Of a DNA stretch of 64,000 nt, positions 58,640 through 64,000 are shown piece by piece. Under the pieces are notes generated by a model that was given only the letters and a program-made list of their open reading frames with translations, made no database searches and was not told the origin of the DNA. Made by a program: the position numbers and the translations under genes. Each line of letters starts with the position of its first letter. Positions within the stretch are counted from its first letter, which is position 1. The DNA lies in the NCBI RefSeq assembly GCF_014842995.1, contig NZ_JACYXL010000010.1, forward strand, positions 62,001 through 126,000. The letters run 5' to 3'. The stretch comes from Rhodanobacter sp. 7MK24 (lineage in GTDB: Bacteria; Pseudomonadota; Gammaproteobacteria; Xanthomonadales; Rhodanobacteraceae).

Positions 58640-59044
58640 GGCTACATCCGCGCGGTTTAGTAGCGCAAATGTAACGCATATGTACGCCGGCGTCCCACAA
58701 TTCGAGTAGCGCGGCGATTGCGGGGGCTGATCGGGGCTACCATGGCTGGGAACGGGTGTTCCGTGCCGAGGCCGGCGCGAAAGCGGACACTGCACATGCA
58801 TTGCTGTTGACGCGCGCCGGGATTTGACCTGATAACCGAAAATTGATTGACCATGGTCAGCGTCGTCCAACCTTGGCGCGCGGTGAGAGTCCGCTGTCAG
58901 TAGAGGTGGTCAGTCGAAAGCGAGCACGATGGTCAATCCGTCTCGAGCACCAACAATCTGGGGTTGCTCTCTGTGGGGCTATTTTGTCCAGAGGGCTCCA
59001 GTTATGCCAGGATCTAGATTGCGGGTAGTCGACAACTGGACTTC
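58640..59044. other. intergenic region, promoter side of the defence operon
   Basis: This 405-base region lies between the RHH gene and the GNAT-like gene, transcribed in opposite directions, so promoters of both must lie here. I see no strong sigma70 consensus; on the minus strand TTGTGG with a TACATA about 16 bases on is the best match near 58,690. A plus-strand stretch (GTTCCGTGC, GTTGACGCGC) shows nothing convincing. No gene is visible. Confidence 0.35.
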
Positions 59045-59569
59045 ATGCTATGGGGTACGCTGATAGCTATGCCGACATATTCAATAGTAGGGCCGATGCG
59101 GCGCTTAAATTCAAATGATCCGCCGCCACCCGCCTTCCGATCCGAAATTTTTGAAGTAAGCAGTACATACCTACATGAGCGTCGTTCACCAGATGACTCA
59201 AACGCCCGCTGTTATCATCTAGTTGAACATTCAAAGTCACGTCGCACCATCGGATATGTGTCGCTAAATCTCCACCGGGAAGCGTTAGGTGGGAGTGGCT
59301 CTATTGGATGGATTGAGGTTCGGCAAATTTATATTAAGGAATCACTTAGAGGCCGGGGGCTAAGTCACTATCTCTTGAATGAGGTGATTATTCGCAGCAA
59401 AGCTTGGATAAAGATACAGCTCGACGATTTAAGCGGTAAAAAAATATTAGAAGTGCGATTAGTAGCAAACATTGCAACGGAAGATGGTCAACGATTTCTC
59501 GAGAAGGTCGATGCCGCTATAAAGCAATATTGTAAAAGCAGAGTTCGCTACTCATCTTGCTACGATTGA
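59045..59569 (+). CDS. GNAT-like acetyltransferase, low GC
   Basis: This is a frame of 174 residues (or 166 from the ATG at 59069, MPTYSIVGPMRRL). The middle part GWIEVRQIYIKESLRGRGLS has the GNAT beta4-alpha3 acetyl-CoA-binding pattern (Arg/Gly-rich RGRG), followed by HYLLNEVIIR. The C-terminal half (VRLVANIATEDGQRFLEKVD) is also protein-like. The gene is markedly AT-rich compared with its surroundings, so it was probably acquired recently. The substrate is unknown; some such proteins in islands are toxins or modifiers, but no antitoxin is visible beside it. Confidence 0.65.
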   Translation: MLWGTLIAMPTYSIVGPMRRLNSNDPPPPAFRSEIFEVSSTYLHERRSPDDSNARCYHLVEHSKSRRTIGYVSLNLHREALGGSGSIGWIEVRQIYIKESLRGRGLSHYLLNEVIIRSKAWIKIQLDDLSGKKILEVRLVANIATEDGQRFLEKVDAAIKQYCKSRVRYSSCYD

Positions 59570-59641
59570 TTGTCGACGTCTCCCCGCTTTTGAGTAGCGC
59601 GGCCGTTTGGAGTCCAATCCCCCAACCGAAGGAGATTGGAC

Positions 59642-59905
59642 GTGAAGAAGCGCTTTTCCGAAGAACAGATCATCGGCTTCCTGCGTGAGGCGGACGCCGG
59701 TCTGCCGATCAAGGAGCTGTGTCGCAAGCACGGCTTCAGCGAGGCCTCTTACTACCTGTGGCGCAGCAATTTCGGCGGGATAAGCGTGCCGGATGCCAAG
59801 CGCCTGAAGGAGCTGGAGACGGAGAACGCGCGGCTGAAGAAGCTGCTGGCCGAGCAGATGCGTGAGAACGAGGTGATCCGGGACGTCCTGCGAAAAAAAC
59901 CGTAG
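59642..59905 (+). CDS. IS3 orfA (transposase HTH subunit)
   Basis: This 87-residue protein starts at a GTG (59642) behind AGGAGATTGG. It contains the helix-turn-helix of IS3 OrfA (KKRFSEEQIIGFLREADAGL, ELCRKHGFSEASYYLWRSNF) and a leucine-zipper-like tail (LKELETENARLKKLLAEQMR). The end has CGAAAAAAACCG, a typical programmed -1 frameshift site for making the OrfAB fusion. It is part of the IS at 59571-60713. Confidence 0.85.
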   Translation: MKKRFSEEQIIGFLREADAGLPIKELCRKHGFSEASYYLWRSNFGGISVPDAKRLKELETENARLKKLLAEQMRENEVIRDVLRKKP

Positions 59906-60667
59906 GCGCACCGGCCCGACGCTCGTTGGTCCGCCAGATGATCGACCAGGGGCTGAGCGAGCGGCGTTCGTTGCGTATCGTGGACCTTCGGCAACGCATC
60001 GTGGCGCTAGCACAGCGGCATAAGCGCTACGGCGTGGGCATGATCCATCTGAAGCTTCGGCAGGAAGGCGCACCCGTGAATTACAAGCGCGTGGGACGGC
60101 TGTATCAGGAAGGGCGGCTGCAGGTGCGTCGACGCAAGCGCAAGAAGGTGCAGGTAAGCGAGCGGCAACCGTTGTTGCGTCCGTCGACTGCCAACGAAGT
60201 GTGGTCGATGGATTTCGTATTCGACCGCACCGCCGACGCTCGGGTGCTCAAGTGCCTGACTATCGTCGATGGCGCCACGCATGAATCGGTGGGCATCGAA
60301 GTCGAACGAGCGATCTCCGGCACGGGCATGACGTGCGTGCTGGACCGCCTGGCGCACAGTCGCGGCTTGCCCAAGACGACCCACGCCGACAACGGCAAGG
60401 AGTTTTGCGGCAAGGCTAATGGTCGCCTGGGCGCACGAACGCGGCGTGCAGTTACGCCTGATCGAACCGGGCAATCCGAACCAGAACGCTTACATCGAAT
60501 CATTCAACGGGCGTCTGCGCGACGAGTGCCTCAACGAACATTGGTTCCCGAGCCTGCCGCACGCCCGCACCGAGATCGAACGCTGGCGACGCGAATACAA
60601 CGAGGAGCGACCGAAGAAGGCGTTGGGCGGCCTGACACCCGCCGCCTACGCCAAGCAGTTAAAGTAA
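59890..60667 (+). pseudogene. IS3 orfB transposase, broken by a frameshift
   Basis: From the slip site the frame reads RRSLVRQMIDQGLSERRSLR, then KRYGVGMIHLKLRQEG, then NEVWSMDFVFDRTADARVLK (first catalytic Asp) and [11 protein letters not shown] (second Asp). After the sequence GGCTAATGG (about 60,413) one extra A moves the reading to another frame; the correct end ([35 protein letters not shown] with the catalytic Glu) follows from 60419 to the stop at 60667. A read error at this base would restore the gene. Confidence 0.85.
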
Positions 60668-60713
60668 TACCGGACTCCAAACGGACCCGCTACTCAAGGC
60701 GGGGGCGTCGGAG

Positions 60714-61008
60714 AATACGCGCAGCAAAATGCAACAACTTTGAATGGAGGCCAGAGAGTTGTGCTCCAACCCATGGCGCTATTTTAAGAGCGGGGGAACG
60801 TCGGGGAATCAGGAATATGGACATTGACTGACCATGCTGAATCATGATATAAACGCAGCCTGCCGCTACACAAGCTGTTGCCTCAACTGTGTTGAGTCGA
60901 ACGAATCGGTGCGCGGATGTTGTTGGTGAAGGGCTTTGATGTAAGGGTTGCATCTGATATTCACGTGTCACCGTGAAAATATTTTAGCCATCAGGGAGAT
61001 TCTGTATC
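60714..61008 (+). promoter_or_regulatory. leader of the Cys-rich peptide gene with candidate promoter
   Basis: This region is more AT-rich than the IS beside it. A sigma70-like promoter is visible: TTGACT at 60824-60829 and TATAAA at 60848-60853, with 18 bases between. It would give a leader of about 150 bases before the peptide gene. No gene-like frame is present here; the 93-codon minus-strand frame is a shadow. Confidence 0.5.
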
Positions 61009-61224
61009 ATGTTGAAGTTGATCACGAGAAGTGTCGCGGTCCTAACTGACGCACAAACCACACTGATCAGTGGTGGCGCAGCCAAACTTCAAGTTGCCCA
61101 CCCTGCAAATAGTCCAACTGACAGTTGTGACTGCACCATCAATAGTTGTGGCTGTACCATTGATACTTGTGATTCTTGCGATGGATGCCAATCCATGGAT
61201 TGCACTCTGCAGCAGTGCACTTAG
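61009..61224 (+). CDS. Cys-rich peptide with double-glycine leader, RiPP-precursor-like
   Basis: This 71-residue peptide has an ATG behind GGGAG (10-base spacing). A leader (MLKLITRSVAVLTDAQTTLI) is followed by SGGA, a double-glycine-type cleavage motif like that of peptides exported by C39-peptidase ABC transporters or processed RiPPs. The last 37 residues hold nine Cys in a repetitive frame (SCDCTINSCGCTIDTCDSCD, then GCQSMDCTLQQC), rich in Asp and Thr/Ser. That would suit disulfides, metal binding or thioether bridges. No modifying enzyme is recognised in the window. The call as RiPP is inference from leader and core layout. Confidence 0.6.
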   Translation: MLKLITRSVAVLTDAQTTLISGGAAKLQVAHPANSPTDSCDCTINSCGCTIDTCDSCDGCQSMDCTLQQCT

Positions 61225-61275
61225 TCCAGTTGATATATCGCAACGATGCAGCTCACTACATGGAGAACATTTTGA

Positions 61276-61407
61276 ATGAATGCCAAGGATCGCGTGGGAA
61301 GCCAAGGCAGTGAGCGGGCCAGCCAGCTTGATCAAATTTTTGCGTCCTGTCTCGACAGCATGCCACCTCCTGAGCAATGCAATCACCAGGCATATCCAAA
61401 GGGGTAG
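61276..61407 (+). CDS. small hypothetical protein downstream of the Cys-rich peptide
   Basis: A 43-residue frame starts MNAKDRVGSQGSERASQLDQ behind GGAGA (10-base spacing) and stops at 61405-61407, 54 bases before the end of an IS remnant. It contains two Cys and is soluble-looking. It might be a partner or immunity peptide of the Cys-rich gene, or only chance openness. A T-rich run (TAGCTTTTTTT) follows the stop. Confidence 0.35.
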   Translation: MNAKDRVGSQGSERASQLDQIFASCLDSMPPPEQCNHQAYPKG

Positions 61408-61460
61408 CTTTTTTTGCGTTGTTTCTTAAGGATGGTCTGATCTGACCGATCTTGGAATGA

Positions 61461-62007
61461 GTTGACACCTTTCCCTCAAGAGAAGGTTTCCTCATGAATC
61501 CAAGGATCAAACGCACACAGAGCGATTACATGCTGCCTTTCAAGCTGTCGGTGGTCGAGCAGGTGGAAAAGGCGAGCTGACCTACAAGCAGGCCCGGGCA
61601 TGCTACGGCATCCAGGGCTGATCGACCGTGCTGGTGTGCAAGGCGCTACAGATGGCCTTGCGACAGCGCCGCTACTCATCCACCACTCCGATCGTGGCAT
61701 CCAGTACTGTGCCGAGTCCTAATCAGCAACTGCATCGACAGCACGGTCTGCGCTGCTCAATGATCGATGGCTACGACTGCTACCAGAATGCCTGGGCTGA
61801 GCGCGTCAACGGCATCTTGAAAGGAGAGCTGCTTCTACATCGGCCCAATGACCTGCAACAGGCACGTCGAATGGTCAAAGAGTCCGTGGCCATCTACAAC
61901 CACGAGCGACCTCGCTTGTCCCTAAAATGCAGAACGCCCCGAGGAGGTCCATCGGGCGTTCTTCTAGCAGCAGCCTCTACCGCTTTACCGGCCCTACAGG
62001 TGTCAAC
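61461..62007 (+). mobile_element. IS3-family remnant with internal deletion
   Basis: Both ends remain as inverted repeats (GTTGACACCT at 61461-61470 and AGGTGTCAAC at 61998-62007), but only 547 bases lie between them. An orfA start (MNPRIKRTQSDYMLPFKLSV, from 61494) runs into a premature TGA, and pieces of orfB (SMIDGYDCYQNAWAERVNG, then SVAIYNHERPRLSLK) follow out of frame. The element could still be moved by a full-length relative but makes no transposase. Confidence 0.8.
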
Positions 62008-62041
62008 CTAAATCAGGACGGGTCATGCCAGGTGCTTGGCG

Positions 62042-62458
62042 CTACTTCTTGACGGCTTTCTTTGCCGAGGCTTTTTTTGAGGCCTTCGCAGCCGCCTTCT
62101 TTACTGGCGCTGCCTTAGCAGAGGCGTCTGAGATCAAGAGGCTTTCTACAGTCATCCCCCTCTTCTTCAGAGCTTCGTTGAACCACAAAGGGCGCTTACC
62201 GCGCCCGGACCACGTTTGGGACGAGTCATCCGGGTTGCGGTACTTTGGCGCCGCGGCCGCCCTCGGGCCCTTGGCGACCTTGCCACCACGCGTCGGGTAG
62301 ACGTCCGCCAAGGCCAGCCCGGCGCTTGCCAAAACTGCATCAATCTTGGCGCGCACCTCTCTGACATGGTTCTTGCGCGCGTATTCCATTTGCGCTTCGG
62401 CACTCTTGATAAGCGCTTGGAGTTCGGTGGGGGAGAGCGAGTCGAGATTAATGGCCAT
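62042..62458 (-). CDS. H-NS family nucleoid protein with Lys/Ala tail
   Basis: This 138-residue DNA-binding protein has an N-terminal coiled-coil dimerisation part (SPTELQALIKSAEAQMEYAR) and the H-NS C-terminal DNA-binding motif (KYRNPDDSSQTWSGRGKRPLW, WFNEALKKRG). After that comes a histone-H1-like Lys/Ala tail (about 20 residues, AAPVKKAAAKASKKASAKK) as in some Burkholderia and Xanthomonas relatives. It is the sort of protein that silences AT-rich acquired DNA and is often carried on islands. The upstream region on the minus strand has GAAAGGATAAAA before the ATG. Confidence 0.9.
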   Translation of the reverse strand: MAINLDSLSPTELQALIKSAEAQMEYARKNHVREVRAKIDAVLASAGLALADVYPTRGGKVAKGPRAAAAPKYRNPDDSSQTWSGRGKRPLWFNEALKKRGMTVESLLISDASAKAAPVKKAAAKASKKASAKKAVKK

Positions 62459-62575
62459 TTTTATCCTTTCGGTTGGGACGCGGCATTAGTCTACGGGAAA
62501 TGGGGCACGGACAACTGGACTGCCCCGGAGATGACGGCACTTCCAGCCTATGATTTGAGCATAGGAGGAAGCCCC

Positions 62576-62860
62576 ATGAGCAGTCAGCGGTTTACCCCGG
62601 AATTCAAAGAAGAGGCGGTTCGACAAGTGGTCAGCCGTGGCCACTCGGTGGCCGAAGTGGCGGCCCTTCTCGGCGTGCCGACCCACAGCCTGTATTAATG
62701 GGTCAAAGCGGTGAAGCCCGACAAGACCGAGCAGCAGGCTACTGAGCTCAATGACGCAAAGAGCGAGATCCTTCGTCTGCGGGCCCAACTGCGTCGTGTC
62801 GAAAAGGAGCGCGACATTTTAAAAAAGGCCGCAAGGTACTTCGCCAAAGAACCCGAGTGA
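62576..62860 (+). pseudogene. IS3 orfA with nonsense mutation
   Basis: The frame starts MSSQRFTPEFKEEAVRQVVS behind AGGAGG, has the HTH segment GHSVAEVAALLGVPTHSLY, then a TAA where relatives have a Lys codon (AAA or AAG), and then continues normally (WVKAVKPDKTEQQATELND, KERDILKKAARYFAKEP) to a TGA at 62858. It overlaps the orfB start in the usual manner. A single T-for-A change accounts for the break. Confidence 0.85.
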
Positions 62861-63702
62861 AGTACCGCTTTATCAACGACCACCGCCATGTGTTTCGCGT
62901 GGCCCCGATGTGTCGGATGCTGGAGGTGACACGCGGCGGCTTCTATCAGTGGCTGGACAAGCCCGAGTCCGATCGCGACATTGAGGACCGGCGTCTGCTA
63001 GGACTGATTCGCGATTCGTACGATGCCGGCGGTGGTGTACGACGTGTGCTTGGCGATTTGCGCGAGGCTGGCGAAGTGTGTGGCAAGCATCGCGTGGAGA
63101 AAATCATGCATGCCCAGAAGATCAAGGCGATTCGCGGCTACAAGGCGCCTCGCCGTATCGTCGGACGTCCGTCACTCGTCGCCCCCAAACGCCTACAACG
63201 GCAGTTCACGGTCAACACGCCGGACCGGGTCAGGGTCACCGACATCACTTACTTGCGCACGTGGCAGGGTTGGCTTTATCTAGCAGTCGTTATCAACCTG
63301 CATTCACGCAAGGTCATCGGTTGGTCGATGAAACCGACGCTGGCCCGCGAAGGGGTGCTGGACGCGTTACTGATGGCGATCTGGCAACGCAAACCCACGA
63401 AACCCGTGATTGTACATTCCGACCAAGGCTCACAGTACGGCAGTGATGACTGGCAGCGATTCTGCCGTGCCCACGGTCTGCAACCGAGCATGAGTCGGCG
63501 CGGCAACTGTTGGGATAACGCGGTAGCAGAATCGTTCTTCAGCAGCCTGAAGAAGGAACGTATCCGCAAACGCGTGTACAAAACCCGCGACTTGGCCCGC
63601 GCCAATGTCTTCGACTACATCAAGGTCTTCTACAATCGAACCCGTCGCCACAGCCATCTCGGTGGCGTTAGCCCCGAGGCCTTTGAGAAGGCCTCATTGT
63701 GA
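62857..63702 (+). CDS. IS3 orfB transposase (rve integrase domain)
   Basis: This intact transposase catalytic subunit is 281 residues. The HTH_21-like region (KYRFINDHRHVFRVAPMCRM) precedes an rve domain with the DDE triad: Asp in RVTDITYLRT (about 128), Asp in VIVHSDQGSQYG (about 188), Glu in NAVAESFFSSL (about 224). GTG start 62857 overlaps the orfA stop. Because orfA is broken, no full OrfAB can be made by this copy, unless the stop is read through. Confidence 0.9.
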   Translation: MKYRFINDHRHVFRVAPMCRMLEVTRGGFYQWLDKPESDRDIEDRRLLGLIRDSYDAGGGVRRVLGDLREAGEVCGKHRVEKIMHAQKIKAIRGYKAPRRIVGRPSLVAPKRLQRQFTVNTPDRVRVTDITYLRTWQGWLYLAVVINLHSRKVIGWSMKPTLAREGVLDALLMAIWQRKPTKPVIVHSDQGSQYGSDDWQRFCRAHGLQPSMSRRGNCWDNAVAESFFSSLKKERIRKRVYKTRDLARANVFDYIKVFYNRTRRHSHLGGVSPEAFEKASL

Positions 63703-63798
63703 GGCTGGCTAGTGTCGTAAATCCTAGGGCAGTCCAGTCCAATCAACTATACAGCAAAGGTGAAGCATCCTCTTAAGGCGTTGGCTACCTTAGATTCT

Positions 63799-64000
63799 AT
63801 GAGCGCCGTCAAGAGAGTCGATTTTATTGGAACAATATGCTATATAAATCCTATGACCAGGAATAATTTGATGCAAGGACACTTTGTCGACTCATTCATA
63901 GAAACTGGTGAGTACGATTTAATTGCCAAGATCGCGTCTTCGACGTATCAAGGTGTCGGGCGCTTGGTAGATGCAGGTTGCTTTGCAGGAACAAGCACCA
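63799..64000 (+). CDS. unidentified gene, 5' part only
   Basis: An open frame from ATG 63799 (MSAVKRVDFIGTICYINPMT) runs to the window end, giving 67 residues so far (later RNNLMQGHFVDSFIETGEYD). It is AT-rich, like the GNAT gene, and starts 60 bases after the IS end. No ribosome site of strength is seen and the family is not recognised. It is part of the island and continues beyond the window. Confidence 0.55.
   Translation, partial: MSAVKRVDFIGTICYINPMTRNNLMQGHFVDSFIETGEYDLIAKIASSTYQGVGRLVDAGCFAGTST

Larger units (their letters stand above)
59571..60713 (+). mobile_element. IS3-family insertion sequence (frameshifted orfB)
   Basis: This element of about 1.14 kb has imperfect terminal inverted repeats: left TGTCGACGTCTCCCCGC followed by TTTGAGTAGC..GTTTGGAGTCC, right its complement ending near 60713. 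It contains orfA and orfB in the usual IS3 layout, with an A7 slip site at the end of orfA. A single extra base at about 60,413 breaks orfB, so the copy is probably not able to make a full transposase. Confidence 0.85.
62514..63738 (+). mobile_element. IS3-family insertion sequence (orfA with a stop codon)
   Basis: The element has terminal repeats ACTGGACTGCCC (62514) and GGGCAGTCCAGT (63738) and about 1.2 kb between them, holding orfA and orfB. OrfA has an in-frame TAA (62696-62698); orfB is intact. The DDE residues of orfB are all present. The ends fit exactly as inverted repeats; a target duplication is not evident. Confidence 0.85.

Noticed and set aside
62691-62700. The UAU tRNA as suppressor of the TAA in the IS3 orfA
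   Set aside because: Reading UAA needs anticodon UUA; the loop CTTATAC places UAU at positions 34-36, so it would read AUA, not a stop.
1-64000. CRISPR arrays, rRNA genes, replication origin
   Set aside because: No regularly spaced direct repeats, no rRNA-like sequence and no origin or DnaA-box cluster were seen.

Overview
The window is high-GC gammaproteobacterial chromosome. The best fit is the Xanthomonadales, family Rhodanobacteraceae (Dyella, Luteibacter or Rhodanobacter-like). This rests on a type II secretion operon in the order E-F-G-H-I-J-K-L-M-N-D, the layout of the Xanthomonas xps cluster, and on the mix of housekeeping neighbours. The assignment is inferred from family knowledge, not from a search.

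Region 1 (1-31.2 kb) is core-like. It holds the 3' end of a secreted FG-GAP/VCBS-repeat protein, a decayed stretch, tatD on the minus strand, and the eleven-gene type II secretion operon (2.27-13.34 kb), whose ORFs mostly overlap by a few bases. A low-GC lipoprotein follows. Next come hrpB helicase, a CHASE-PAS-GGDEF-EAL cyclic-di-GMP protein, a DUF2167 membrane protein, a secreted sedolisin (S53) peptidase with PKD domain, and a second secreted protein; the last two are plausible type II secretion cargo. The region ends with a flavoprotein, a TPR-sulfotransferase, dbpA, an OsmC-type protein, and folB-folK.

Region 2 (31.2-64 kb) is an acquired island. A DUF6159-type gene is cut after about 80 codons at about 31,216. 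Immediately inside the cut lie four co-directional genes (31.3-37.3 kb): three divergent tyrosine recombinases and a small coiled-coil protein. They match the ginABCD module of GInt genomic islands. The other half of the cut gene is not in the window, so the island probably runs past its right edge. Next come decayed genes (37.3-40.5 kb), a phage-like XRE repressor with three palindromic operators, an odd class II tRNA with a UAU anticodon, and small hypothetical genes.

The most striking locus is a tight minus-strand operon (58.64 to 42.29 kb). It encodes a ribbon-helix-helix protein, a 2,130-residue DEAD-type helicase, an SNF2-type helicase, a giant adenine-type DNA methyltransferase and an SMC-like ATPase. 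The first helicase carries a DUF1998 region, then a DUF559/Vsr-like nuclease segment, then a C-terminal alpha/beta-hydrolase with a visible Ser-Asp-His triad. Its parts resemble DISARM (DrmD, DrmMI), Druantia (DruE) and helicase-methylase-ATPase systems. I read it as an anti-phage system, and the helicase-nuclease-lipase fusion looks new to me.

The right end (59-64 kb) holds a GNAT-like gene, three IS3-family elements or remnants (each damaged), a Cys-rich double-glycine peptide that may be a RiPP precursor, an H-NS-like protein with an H1-like tail, and the start of an unidentified gene running off the end.
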